DNA of 64,000 bases, taken from Streptomyces yatensis (GTDB taxonomy: Bacteria; Actinomycetota; Actinomycetes; Streptomycetales; Streptomycetaceae). Within the stretch, counting starts at the first letter, position 1; every line of letters begins with the position of its first letter. The translations under genes were made by a program, and so were the position numbers. The notes beneath the pieces were generated by a model. The model was not told where the DNA came from and ran no database searches. It worked only from the letters and a program-made list of their open reading frames with translations. Below are positions 33,478 to 41,773 of this stretch, one piece after another. The stretch covers positions 4,154,001-4,218,000 of the forward strand of contig NZ_CP072941.1 in the NCBI RefSeq assembly GCF_018069625.1. Direction: 5' to 3'.

Positions 33478-33890
33478 TGCGCCCAGATGACCTCACCGGC
33501 CGCGCCCGGACCGTGCTCCTGACCCGCCAGCGCCACCGCCGTACGACCCTCCCCCGGTACGCCCGGGCTTGGGGGTATGTGCAGGATGCCACCGTCGGGT
33601 ACGGCTACCTGCCGGTACGTGCCGCGGTGTGGCTGCTGACCCTGCTCGCCACCGGAACCACCGTCTTCGCCCTGCACCCGCCCCACCCGCCCAGTGGTAC
33701 GGACCATCCGGTGTTCAACCCCGTGATGTACAGCCTGGACCTGCTCCTTCCCGTGATCGACTTCGGCCAGGAGCGGGCGTTCCAGCCGACGGGGCCGAGT
33801 CAGTGGATCGCCTGGCTCCTGATCGGCGCGGGCTGGCTGCTGGCCACGGCCCCCGCGGCGGGCATCACGCGGGTGCTCTCCCGCCAGTAG
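33478..33890 (+). pseudogene. C-terminal fragment of a membrane-associated oxidoreductase-like protein
   Basis: The frame encodes about 137 residues with two transmembrane helices (AAVWLLTLLATGTTVFALH; WIAWLLIGAGWLLATAPAAG) and a conserved FNPVMYSLDLLLPVIDFGQE. To my knowledge this is the C-terminal end of a roughly 550-650-residue streptomycete family annotated as membrane-associated oxidoreductase. The long N-terminal part is missing and there is no ribosome site, so it is probably a truncation remnant. It could still be expressed from the ATG at 33381 or 33478. Confidence 0.6.
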
Positions 33891-33901
33891 TCGGGGGTTG
33901 A

Positions 33902-34921
33902 TCAGGTAATGGGGCCGTCAAAGGTCGCCAGGCGGCTCAGCGCCCGCATCGCCGCGTGCTCTATGCGGGCAAGGTCGTGGAGGATGGCGCCGGCCTGGAC
34001 GAGGCACTGCGTGTCGCCCGATGCACCGGCGTGGGTGATGAGTGCCGCGACTTCCGTCCAGAGGGTGGCCGCCTCGCTGTACAGCCCGTGGCCGGTGCGC
34101 AGGTGGTCGCTGTCGAGCAGTTGGGTGCATTCGGCGAGGAAGTCGCGGTAGAGGTTGCGGAACAGGGCGCCGCCGGTGCCGGCCTGCTCCATCAGGAGAG
34201 CGGCCTGCGGTAGGTCCCGCCGCGGGTCGTCGGTCCGCTGGAGCCATGTGCGTACCTGCTTGCCGGCCTTCTCGATGCCTCGGTGTCCGAGGTTGGCGAT
34301 GGGCGGGTTGAGGAAGGCGTCGGCGCAGGCGGTGATGGCGGGAATGAGGTGGGCCTGGGGTGGGGCGGGCAGGTTGCTCGGGACGGTGAGAGTGAAGGAC
34401 CGGTGCCTGGCGGTCATCGGGCCGCGCGCGGCCCGGGCCCGGGCGAGGCTGGTCAGGCTGGTGGTCACCGTTCCGCCTTGCTGATCGGTGTCCACCAGGT
34501 ACGCGTCGTGGTCGTCGTAGCCGTACATGGCGACGACATGGCCGCCGAAGTGCACCTTCGAGCCGAAGTAGTCCAGGTGATAGCTGTCGAGCTGCAGTCC
34601 GACGGGGCGGCCGGCCTCGATGGGGGCCGCCACGTTCTCCCAGGCCCGGCGAGGGGAGGTGGTCTCCTGGACCACGAGGTCCAGCCCGAGTCCGGTGGCC
34701 AGGTTCCTGGTCAGCTCGAAGGGCTTGACCCGTCCCCCGAGGAAGGGGAAGCCCATGCTCTTGCTGTCCCAGTAGATGAAGGACAGGCCGGAGCCGAGGC
34801 CGAAGAGCATGGGCTCGGAGAGATCGAGCCCCTGGTGCCGCAGCAGCACCCCCAGAGCCGACGTCTCGCAGTGCCGCGTACCGCGGGCGGCCGGGGGAGC
34901 AAGGTCAATCACCGTGGTCAT
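33902..34921 (-). CDS. BtrH-like protein (BtrH_N plus DUF4872), candidate acyl or amino-acyl transferase
   Basis: A 339-residue protein. The first 150 residues resemble the BtrH N-terminal domain, known from butirosin synthesis, where BtrH transfers an acyl chain from a carrier protein to an aminoglycoside. A papain-like triad can be proposed: C18 in TRHCETSA, H128 in HFGGHVVAMYGYDD and D144 in AYLVDTD. The rest corresponds to the helical DUF4872 region. No carrier protein or antibiotic cluster is nearby. The ATG overlaps the upstream MerR stop (ATGA), so both are one operon under MerR control. Confidence 0.83.
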   Translation of the reverse strand: MTTVIDLAPPAARGTRHCETSALGVLLRHQGLDLSEPMLFGLGSGLSFIYWDSKSMGFPFLGGRVKPFELTRNLATGLGLDLVVQETTSPRRAWENVAAPIEAGRPVGLQLDSYHLDYFGSKVHFGGHVVAMYGYDDHDAYLVDTDQQGGTVTTSLTSLARARAARGPMTARHRSFTLTVPSNLPAPPQAHLIPAITACADAFLNPPIANLGHRGIEKAGKQVRTWLQRTDDPRRDLPQAALLMEQAGTGGALFRNLYRDFLAECTQLLDSDHLRTGHGLYSEAATLWTEVAALITHAGASGDTQCLVQAGAILHDLARIEHAAMRALSRLATFDGPIT

Positions 34922-35724
34922 GCCGCGGTTTCCTGGACGGGAATGATCAGCCGGGTCATCCATTCCTCTTGCGGTGCCTCTCCCGGCCCGACGAGATAGA
35001 CCTCACGCACCGGCGCCTGCGGACGCAGTCCGCGCTCGTGGACAGCGGCGAAGAGAGCGTTGTAGGCCAGGGGCAGCTGGACGTAGGACCCGATGTGCAC
35101 GGTCTCGGCGACGGGCCCGCCGGGCAGCGTCTGGAACTCCAGGCCGGGCGTCCCCTCCCCCTGCGAGGTCCGCGCCCCGACGGCGATCTCCATCCGCTCC
35201 TCCAGATCCAGCGGATACAGCCCCCACAGCGGCGGCTCCCAAGCGATTCCCTCCTTGCCGAGCACGGGCATCAGCCGGCCCACGCACGCCCCGAACGTCT
35301 CGCCGATCTCCTCGAAGGCGCAGACCGCCCGCACCACCGCCAGCCGTCGCTCGGGTTCTCTGCCCATCGTCACCTCATAGCCGGGAAGGCCGCCCTCCGC
35401 CAGCCGCTCCAGCATCTCCAGCCGCGCCTGATCCCTGCTGATCCGCTCGGCCAGCCGGTCCCGCTCGGCGCGCAGGATCCGGGCCCTGGATTCGGGCTCG
35501 GCGGCCAGCGCCTGGGCGATCACCGCCAGGGGGAGATCCATTTCGCGCAGCAGGGCAACGGTCAGGGCATCACGCGCCTGCTCAGGCGCGTAATAGCGGT
35601 AGCCGGAGTGGGCGTCCACGTGGACCGGGGCCAAGAGCCCCGTCTCGTCGTAGTGCCGTAGCTGCTTGATGCTGAGCCGGCACAGGCGGGCGAAGCGCCC
35701 AATGGTGAGAAGTTCTTCGTACAT
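34918..35724 (-). CDS. MerR family regulator with GyrI-like effector domain
   Basis: A 268-residue BmrR/TipA-type activator: a MerR winged helix (LLTIGRFARLCRLSIKQLRH and YDETGLLAPVHVDAHSGYRY), a long coiled coil and a C-terminal GyrI-like small-molecule domain (about residues 115-265). The start at 35724 is just downstream of a 12 bp inverted repeat of the kind MerR proteins use to untwist an over-long promoter spacer, so autoregulation together with the coupled BtrH-like gene is likely. The frame extends 75 codons further upstream through the operator, which is not coding. Confidence 0.9.
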   Translation of the reverse strand: MYEELLTIGRFARLCRLSIKQLRHYDETGLLAPVHVDAHSGYRYYAPEQARDALTVALLREMDLPLAVIAQALAAEPESRARILRAERDRLAERISRDQARLEMLERLAEGGLPGYEVTMGREPERRLAVVRAVCAFEEIGETFGACVGRLMPVLGKEGIAWEPPLWGLYPLDLEERMEIAVGARTSQGEGTPGLEFQTLPGGPVAETVHIGSYVQLPLAYNALFAAVHERGLRPQAPVREVYLVGPGEAPQEEWMTRLIIPVQETAA

Positions 35725-36134
35725 GCCGTCATGGTGGACTCTCCGACGGTGGGAGAGTCCACCGCTGTACCCATCGGCCCGAGACCGCCCTACGACTCGC
35801 CGCCGAACCGGGACGGATCTCGCGTCGCCCGAGGGAATGTCCTTGAGGAACTGCGCCTTGGTCAGTGCGCGTTCGAGATGGTGCGTGCACTCGGCCACGC
35901 GCAGGGCGGACTCGGGCTGTACCGAGGCGACTGTCGCTGTCTGCTCCACCGCCAGCGTCTGATGACCAGCCGGAGCCAGGCGGGGATGACGCCCAGGGTG
36001 GTGACCAGCCGACGGGCAACGCCGCCTCTCTCCACGGGGCCGCCCCCGCCCAACGTCCGGCCCTTATCGGGCAGTCGAGGCCTCGTCGGTACGATCGGCG
36101 CGGAACGGGAATGCGTCCCACGGAGGTGCAGGTC
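35725..36134. other. 410 bp divergent region between the MerR and DUF4190-like genes
   Basis: Besides the MerR operator this stretch holds no complete gene. On the minus strand at about 35830-36010, two frames read like protein (WLRLVIRRW and ALRVAECTHHLERALTKAQ) but they are in different phases and lack a start, so a decayed gene is possible. A perfect palindrome cgaggcctcg is at 36076-36085 near a TACGAT box before the next gene. Confidence 0.5.
35733..35763 (-). promoter_or_regulatory. MerR-type operator/promoter
   Basis: A perfect 12 bp inverted repeat (ggtggactctcc and its complement) with a 7 bp spacer, beginning 9 bp upstream of the MerR start codon. The ggactctcc half-site resembles operators of BmrR/TipAL-type activators. 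Being so close to the start codon, transcription must begin inside or just after it. Confidence 0.75.
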
Positions 36135-36443
36135 ATGTCCGAGTCGAGCGTGTCCGGGGCCGGGGGTGGGGTCGGCCGGAGTGATTCGCCTGGCGTTGGG
36201 TTGGGGCCCACCGCCGTTGTCCTTGGTGTCTTCTCCGTTGCCGGCGCTTGGGTGCCCGCGCTCGCGATGGTCACCCTTCCGTTGGCGATCATCGGCGGAG
36301 CGCTCGGCGCTGTCCTCGGTGCCATGGGCATCCACCACGCACGCCGCGGCGTCGGGCGGCTGTGGGCCGCCATCGCCGGAACGGCCCTGGGTGTTGTGGG
36401 GTTCCTCGGCTCCACCGCTGTCATCTGGAGCATTGGCGGCTAG
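36135..36443 (+). CDS. DUF4190-like small membrane protein
   Basis: A 102-residue protein with two or three transmembrane helices (TAVVLGVFSVAGAWVPALAM; LAIIGGALGAVLGAMGI; AIAGTALGVVGFLGSTAVIW), the helix-loop-helix arrangement of DUF4190 proteins. GGAGG is eight bases upstream of the ATG. The last four bases overlap the convergent WYL regulator gene. Function unknown. Confidence 0.85.
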   Translation: MSESSVSGAGGGVGRSDSPGVGLGPTAVVLGVFSVAGAWVPALAMVTLPLAIIGGALGAVLGAMGIHHARRGVGRLWAAIAGTALGVVGFLGSTAVIWSIGG

Positions 36444-37168
36444 CGCGGTGGCCGGGCGGGTGTAAGTGGGGCCAGGGCGATGGGCCCCGCCGCGGTGGCG
36501 GCGGTTGAGCCGAGGAGCAGGTCGGTCAGGTTGTGGGGCCGTGCCTGTTCGCCGGTGGGAATCGCCGCTGTGATCCGGTCCAGGCGGAAGCCTCGGCCGG
36601 CGCGTCGGGTGCGGCACCAGGCGATGAGGTACCAACGGCGGTTGGCGGTGAGCAGTCCGGCCGGTTCCACGACGCGGTTGCTTTCGTATCCTGCCGCGTC
36701 GGTGTAGCACAGCCGCAGCACCAGGTTGTGGGAGAGGGCCTGTTCCACCGCGGTGCGGACCTCGGAGTCGGTTCGCGTCGGCAGCGTAACGATGCGTGCG
36801 GCGAGTGTCCGGGCCGCCGTCGAGGCGGGGCCGGTCATCGAGGCCGCGATCTTCTGGGCTGCCGTACGGGCCGCACCGGCGTAGGGGGTGGAGGCGTCGG
36901 CCGTGGCGAGCGCGGCGGTCAGCGCCGAGGCTTCATCGGTGGTGAAGTGGATCGGGGGCAGGGTCATCTCGGGGGCGATCGACCAGCCCCCGCCCCGTCC
37001 GGGCGTGGTGCGCACCGGGACACCCGTCTGCATCAGAGCCTGGAGGTCGCGCTGCACCGTGCGGGTGCTGATCTCGAACCGCGCGGCGAGCGCCGCGACC
37101 GTCAGCGGTCGCGGCGCGGCCGCGCGCAACTCTTCCACCAGCGCATAGAGCCGGGCCGTGCGGTTCAT
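36440..37168 (-). CDS. HTH_11/WYL-domain transcriptional regulator (YafY-like)
   Basis: A 242-residue regulator: an N-terminal winged helix-turn-helix (LYALVEELRAAAPRPLTVAA and FEISTRTVQRDLQALMQTGV), a linker, and a WYL domain (RWYLIAWCRTRRAGRGFRLD) that binds nucleotides or nucleic-acid ligands. It lies directly downstream of the esterase gene on the same strand, 16 bp apart, so the two may form an operon. Confidence 0.9.
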   Translation of the reverse strand: MNRTARLYALVEELRAAAPRPLTVAALAARFEISTRTVQRDLQALMQTGVPVRTTPGRGGGWSIAPEMTLPPIHFTTDEASALTAALATADASTPYAGAARTAAQKIAASMTGPASTAARTLAARIVTLPTRTDSEVRTAVEQALSHNLVLRLCYTDAAGYESNRVVEPAGLLTANRRWYLIAWCRTRRAGRGFRLDRITAAIPTGEQARPHNLTDLLLGSTAATAAGPIALAPLTPARPPR

Positions 37169-37184
37169 GAGGCCGACGCTACCG

Positions 37185-38117
37185 TCACGCGGTGGCCAGG
37201 AAGTCCCGCTCCCGCCGGTGTTCCCGCTCGGTGACGGTCAGCGGGAAGAGGGTGAAGCCGTGCATCGCGCCGGCGACGACGCCGAGTTGCACGGGCGCGC
37301 CCGCCGCCTGCCATCGCCCGGCCAGAAACAGGGAGTCGTCCAGCAGTGGATCCTGCGTGCCGACGACGATCCGGGCGGGCGGCAAGCCGGTCAGGTTCGC
37401 GAACAGGGGTGAGACCTCGGGGTCGCGGCGCTGCTCCGCGCCCATCCCTGGGGTGAAGAGCTCGTAGGTGCTCCGGAGCGAGTCGGTATTGCTGAGCAGC
37501 TGCCTGGAGCCGAATGACCGCTGGCTCGGTGTCATCGACAGGTCGTAGGGGCCGAAGAGCAGGTTGGCCGCCCGGAACGCGCCGGTGATGCCATGCCGGT
37601 CGCGAAGGCGTAGCAGTGTCACGACACTCAGGTGGGCACCGGCCGATTCGCCACCGATCAGCAGCCGTTCGGTACCGAACTCGGTCGCGGCGTGCTCCAC
37701 CAGCCATCGGGCGGCCGCTTCGCAGTCGTCGGGCCCGGCGGGGAACGGGTGTTCCGGCGCCAGGCGGTACTCCACACTCACCACCGCGAGCCGTGCCCGC
37801 ACGGCAAGCCGCCAGAGCCGTTCATCCTGCCCGTCCGCGGAGCCGAATGCCCAGCCGCCTCCGTGGATGTGCAGGTACACGCCGTCGACGCGATCCGGTA
37901 CGAACGACCGGACCTTCACCCCGCCCTCAATGAGGCGGACTTGGGCGTGCGCCAGTCTCACCGGTGGTGTGTCGCCGCCGACCCGGTTGCGCCGCAGGAG
38001 CGCCAGCGTGGCCGCGCTGGGGGATTGCCCGCGGGCCGGACGGCTCGCCGCGGCAGCCTCGAACTGCTCGTTGAAGGCCAGGGTCTCGGCGAGGCAGTCC
38101 TCATCTGTGATCGTCAT
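37185..38117 (-). CDS. alpha/beta hydrolase, hormone-sensitive-lipase-type esterase
   Basis: A 310-residue esterase. The oxyanion-hole motif is IHGGGWAFGS, the nucleophile elbow GGESAGAHLS, the acid is in VVGTQDPLLDD and the base in GAMHGFTLFP. These are the hallmarks of the bacterial HSL (family IV) esterases acting on short-chain esters. No signal peptide is seen, so it is cytosolic. The WYL regulator gene follows immediately. Confidence 0.92.
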   Translation of the reverse strand: MTITDEDCLAETLAFNEQFEAAAASRPARGQSPSAATLALLRRNRVGGDTPPVRLAHAQVRLIEGGVKVRSFVPDRVDGVYLHIHGGGWAFGSADGQDERLWRLAVRARLAVVSVEYRLAPEHPFPAGPDDCEAAARWLVEHAATEFGTERLLIGGESAGAHLSVVTLLRLRDRHGITGAFRAANLLFGPYDLSMTPSQRSFGSRQLLSNTDSLRSTYELFTPGMGAEQRRDPEVSPLFANLTGLPPARIVVGTQDPLLDDSLFLAGRWQAAGAPVQLGVVAGAMHGFTLFPLTVTEREHRRERDFLATA

Positions 38118-38199
38118 GCGCAGACGGTCGCAGCAGTCCGCGACACCACCCTGTCACCCTTTCCGTGTGAGCTACGTCATGATCCTGGCCTGCTGCTCG

Positions 38200-39465
38200 C
38201 TACCACACCACGGGGACCCGCTCGAAGCTGTCCGTGAGGACTCCCTCGCGCCGCGCCAGTTCGGCTGACGGGACCGCCAGGTCGAGACCGGGCAGGCGCT
38301 CCAGCAGGACCTCAAGGGCGACCTGGAGTTCGGTGCGGGCCAGGGACTGGCCGATGCAGGAGTGGGCGCCGGCGCCGAAGGCCAGGTGGCGGTTGGGGGA
38401 ACGGGTCAGGTCCAGTTGGTCCGGGGCGGAGAACATCCGCTCGTCGCGGTTGGCGGAGGCGACGACCGACAGCGTTGTGCTGCCCTTCGGGATCACCTCG
38501 CCGTTCAGTTCGATGTCTTCCGTGAGGTAACGCGGCATGCCCGGGCCCCGGTTGACGTCGAAGCGCAGCAGCTCCTCGACGGCCGGGCGGATCAGCGCGC
38601 GGTCGTCCAGCAGGCGCTGCCAGCGGGAACGGTCGTCGAGCAGAACCGGCACCAGCTTTCCGATCACGCTGGACGTCGTCTCGTGCCCGGCGTGCATCAG
38701 CCCCTGCATGATCTGGACGAAGACCGCCTCGGGCAGGCGGCGGTCGGCGGCGTCGGTGATCTCGATCAGCTTGCTGAGCAGGTCGTCACCCGGTTCGCGT
38801 CGCATCCGGGCCAGATGCTCGCCCAGATAGGTCGCGAGGTCGTGGCGGGCGGTGCGGGTCTCCCGCTGGCCGTAGCGGTCCTGGCCGAACAGGGCGCCGG
38901 ACCAGTACGAGAAGCGGTCCCAGTCCTGCTCCGGTACGCCCAGCAGGGCACCGACGACCCGCACCGGAAACGGATACGCGAAACCCGCCCAGAGGTCCGC
39001 GGGCTTGGGCCCGGCCTCCATGGTGTCCACCAGGGCATGCGCGATGGCGACGATCCGGGGGCGGAGCGCGGTGACCCGCTTGGCGGTGAGCGTCTGGGCG
39101 ACCAACCGCCGCCAGCGCTGGTGCCGTTCGCCCGTGCCGGTCCCGTCCGGGCCCGCCTCGCTCCGGTCCCTCGGGAAGCGCGGGTCGGACAGCATCGTGT
39201 GCACATCCGCGTACCGCGTCAGCACCCGCACCGGCTCCCCACTCGACCGCAGCGTCAGCTCAGGCACCGGGCACCCCTCCGCCCGCAGCGCCGCCCATTC
39301 CTTCGGGGGCTCCAGGGGGTGCTCCGCTACGAACGGGAAGTCGCCCAGGGGGCAGCGCGCTTGCGTGCTGCCTTCCGCTTTCGGGCCGCCTTCCGCTTTC
39401 AGACCGCCTTCCGCCTTCGGGCCGCCTTCCGCCTTCGTCTCGTCTGCCACTTCCGCTTCGGCCAT
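38200..39465 (-). CDS. cytochrome P450
   Basis: A 421-residue bacterial class I P450. The I-helix motif is MHAGHETTSS, the K-helix ExxR is in VEELLRFD, and the heme loop is FGAGAHSCIGQ with the axial thiolate at C370. It needs ferredoxin and a reductase, which are not encoded nearby. Residues 10-35 consist of four 6-residue repeats (KAEGGP/KAEGGL) encoded by an 18 bp tandem repeat, absent in normal P450s. The ATG at 39465 has GGAGG six bases upstream. Conservons often have a P450 (CvnE) as fifth member; here the P450 is on the same strand but 1.7 kb downstream of cvnD with two genes between. Confidence 0.94.
   Translation of the reverse strand: MAEAEVADETKAEGGPKAEGGLKAEGGPKAEGSTQARCPLGDFPFVAEHPLEPPKEWAALRAEGCPVPELTLRSSGEPVRVLTRYADVHTMLSDPRFPRDRSEAGPDGTGTGERHQRWRRLVAQTLTAKRVTALRPRIVAIAHALVDTMEAGPKPADLWAGFAYPFPVRVVGALLGVPEQDWDRFSYWSGALFGQDRYGQRETRTARHDLATYLGEHLARMRREPGDDLLSKLIEITDAADRRLPEAVFVQIMQGLMHAGHETTSSVIGKLVPVLLDDRSRWQRLLDDRALIRPAVEELLRFDVNRGPGMPRYLTEDIELNGEVIPKGSTTLSVVASANRDERMFSAPDQLDLTRSPNRHLAFGAGAHSCIGQSLARTELQVALEVLLERLPGLDLAVPSAELARREGVLTDSFERVPVVW
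39368..39439 (-). repeat. four 18 bp in-frame tandem repeats in the P450 gene
   Basis: Units at 39368, 39386, 39404 and 39422 of the form ccgccttccgctttcggg encode Lys-Ala-Glu-Gly-Gly-Pro/Leu repeats on the minus strand near the P450 N terminus. Because the unit is a multiple of three, copy-number change would not alter the frame. Confidence 0.9.
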
Positions 39466-39584
39466 AGGGCGCCTCCAGAGACGTACGAGTGCGGACGACA
39501 TGCGGCGAACAGTTACTCACCCCCCATGAGCCAAGTCAAAGCGGCTACCGGTTACGGCGGTTGGCTGCCTTCATCCGCGTCAGG

Positions 39585-40454
39585 TCACGGGCGACGCGCC
39601 GCCCACAGCGTGCGCTCGGCGCGGACCGTGAGGTCATCGCGCCGTACGACGCCGTCGGGGCCGTCGCTGTCGATGAGGTGGTCGAGTGTGGCCAGGTCCT
39701 CGGAGCTCAGCTTTTCGGCGACGCGGGAACGCAGCATTCCAAGGGAAGCCCGGGCGTAGCGGCCGACGGACTCCGGCAGCGGGGGACGCAGATCGATGGT
39801 GAAGGCGCGCTCCACCTCGACGGCGAATCCGGCGGCGGAGAGCCGGGGGCCCCAGTCGGAGCCCAGGTCCGGCAGGCTCTCGGTGTGGGCTTCGGCCCGT
39901 GCGGCGTGACAGCGGGCTTCGAGTCCGGGGCGCCCCCGGCCGATGTCGTCGGGGAGGAACCGCGGGAAGCCGGCCATCTCGATCACCGCCAGGAGTCCAC
40001 CGGGGCGCAGCGACTCGAAGATCTGCCGCAAGCCGCGGTCGGGATCGGTCAGGTGGTGGAGGGACGCCGACGCCCACACCAGGTTCACGGCGCCGAAGTC
40101 CGGCCATGCGGCGTCCAGATCCGCCTGGACGGTGCGCACCCGGTCCTCCACTCCGCGTGCGCGGGCCTTGCCGCGGAGGTGGTCCAGGAGCCGCGGGGAA
40201 CGGTCCGCGGCGATCGCCTCGGCGCCCTCGAACCGCTGGAGCAGGGCGAGGGTTCCGGCACCGGTGCCGCTGCCCAGGTCGAGGATCCGGTGGGGCGGTT
40301 CGTCTCGCGCCAGCTGGGCCAGGACAGCCGTCGCTTCGGACAGGAAGGTGTGCAGGACTTCGGCGTCGAGGTCCAGGAGTTCGGCCATGGCCGCCTCGCC
40401 CCACTCGTCCGCATCAGTCGCGTTGTGGTGGTGATGGTGATGGTGATCCGTCAT
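39585..40454 (-). CDS. class I SAM-dependent methyltransferase with natural N-terminal polyhistidine
   Basis: A 289-residue methyltransferase: motif I ILDLGSGTGAGTLALL, acidic loop AIAADRSP, motif IV region VNLVWASASLHHLTD, and a post-methyltransferase helical domain. The N terminus is MTD followed by seven consecutive histidines, encoded by a run of atg/gtg-type triplets (gtggtggtgatggtgatg on the plus strand). Substrate unknown. It is divergent from the XRE-cupin gene across 47 bp, with which it likely shares regulation. Confidence 0.87.
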   Translation of the reverse strand: MTDHHHHHHHNATDADEWGEAAMAELLDLDAEVLHTFLSEATAVLAQLARDEPPHRILDLGSGTGAGTLALLQRFEGAEAIAADRSPRLLDHLRGKARARGVEDRVRTVQADLDAAWPDFGAVNLVWASASLHHLTDPDRGLRQIFESLRPGGLLAVIEMAGFPRFLPDDIGRGRPGLEARCHAARAEAHTESLPDLGSDWGPRLSAAGFAVEVERAFTIDLRPPLPESVGRYARASLGMLRSRVAEKLSSEDLATLDHLIDSDGPDGVVRRDDLTVRAERTLWAARRP

Positions 40455-40501
40455 GCTCCGAGCGTAAGAGGGTATTGCTCCAGCGACATACCATCTTGCT
40501 C

Positions 40502-41116
40502 ATGACGCAAGAGGACAGCGCTCTCGACGGCTTGGTCCGCAAGCGGATCAGGGGACTGCGTTCGGCCTTGGGCTGGTCGCTGGACGATCTGGCCGCCCGT
40601 TGCTATCTCAGCCCCTCCACGCTGAGCCGTATCGAGACGGGCCATCGGCGGATCAGCCTCGATCAGTTGAGCGCGATAGCCCGGGCCCTCGGGACCACTT
40701 TGGATCAGCTGGTGGAGTCGGACGCCGACGATGACGTGATCATCCGGCCGCAGCACGACATGGCGCGCGGGCTGACCACCTGGATGCTGAACCGGCAGCC
40801 CGGGGTCATCGTGGCCAAGATGCGCCTCACCAAACCGGCCCCGACCAGTGCCAAGGCACTGAAGGTCCATCCGGGCAGGGACTGGTTCACGGTCCTGTCC
40901 GGAGCCGTCACGCTCGTGTTGGGGGACCGGCGAATCCACGTCGAGACCGGGCAGGCCGCGGAGTTCTCCACCATGATCCCCCACGCCTTCGGGGCGCACG
41001 ACGGACCGGCGGAGATCCTGGGCATCCTGGACCAGGACGGCCGCCGCACCCATCTGCGGCCGCGGTCGAAGGGGGATGAGGGGCGGTCGTCGGCCGAGGA
41101 AGAGGCCGAGGGCTGA
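40502..41116 (+). CDS. XRE-type regulator with C-terminal cupin domain
   Basis: A 204-residue regulator. Residues about 10-70 are a helix-turn-helix (LRSALGWSLDDLAARCYLSP then STLSRIETGHRRISLDQLSA) and residues about 100-185 a small cupin (KVHPGRDWFTVLSGAVTLVL; EFSTMIPHAFGAHDGPAEIL). Such proteins usually sense a small metabolite and repress a divergent gene, here the polyhistidine methyltransferase. No ribosome site is visible before the ATG, suggesting a leaderless transcript. Confidence 0.88.
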   Translation: MTQEDSALDGLVRKRIRGLRSALGWSLDDLAARCYLSPSTLSRIETGHRRISLDQLSAIARALGTTLDQLVESDADDDVIIRPQHDMARGLTTWMLNRQPGVIVAKMRLTKPAPTSAKALKVHPGRDWFTVLSGAVTLVLGDRRIHVETGQAAEFSTMIPHAFGAHDGPAEILGILDQDGRRTHLRPRSKGDEGRSSAEEEAEG

Positions 41117-41161
41117 AGGCCCCGGGTGCCCCCGCCCGTGCCGTGCTCCGCTCCCCTCGCG

Positions 41162-41773
41162 TCAGGCGGGGTTGGCGGATTGGGCGCGGGAGAGGGCCAC
41201 GTCGAGGACGACCAGGAGGGCGTCGCGGACCGAGTGCGTCTCGCGGGCGTCGAAGACGATCAGGGGGACGTGTTCGGAGATGTCCAGGGCCCAGCGGACC
41301 TCGTCCAGATCGTGCTGGACCTCACCGTCGAAGGCGTTGATGGCGACGGCGAACGGGACGTCCTTGTGCTCGAAGTAGTCCACCGCCGCGTAGCAGTCGT
41401 CCAGGCGGCGGGTGTCCACGATCACCAGACCGCCGAGGGCGCCCTCGACCACGTCGTCCCACATGAAACCGAAGCGGTCCTGGCCCGGCGTGCCGAACAG
41501 GTAGAGCTTCAGCTTCGGGTCGATCGTGATGACGCCGAAGTCCATGGCGACCGTGGTGGTGGTCTTGCCGGGGGTGTGGGTGAGGTCGTCCACGCCCGCC
41601 GCGACCTCCGTGATCAGCGCCTCCGTGGTCAGCGGCCGGATCTCGGAGATCGCCCCCACGGCCGTGGTCTTGCCGACCCCGAAGCCACCGGCGATGACCA
41701 GCTTGACCGGCAGCGGCGGTTCAGCTGCTGTCGCGGAGTGAGCCCCGTGAGTCGGGGACGGCACGGAGACCAT
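41162..41773 (-). CDS. cvnD: conservon GTPase CvnD
   Basis: A 203-residue small Ras-like ATP/GTP-binding protein: P-loop GGFGVGKTT, G3-like FGTPGQDRF, and the DTRRLDDCYAAV segment. In conservons the GTPase is the switch of a membrane complex with CvnA, B and C that resembles a eukaryotic G-protein-coupled system. Its start overlaps the cvnC end by 53 bp, the characteristic overlap of these operons. Confidence 0.94.
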   Translation of the reverse strand: MVSVPSPTHGAHSATAAEPPLPVKLVIAGGFGVGKTTAVGAISEIRPLTTEALITEVAAGVDDLTHTPGKTTTTVAMDFGVITIDPKLKLYLFGTPGQDRFGFMWDDVVEGALGGLVIVDTRRLDDCYAAVDYFEHKDVPFAVAINAFDGEVQHDLDEVRWALDISEHVPLIVFDARETHSVRDALLVVLDVALSRAQSANPA

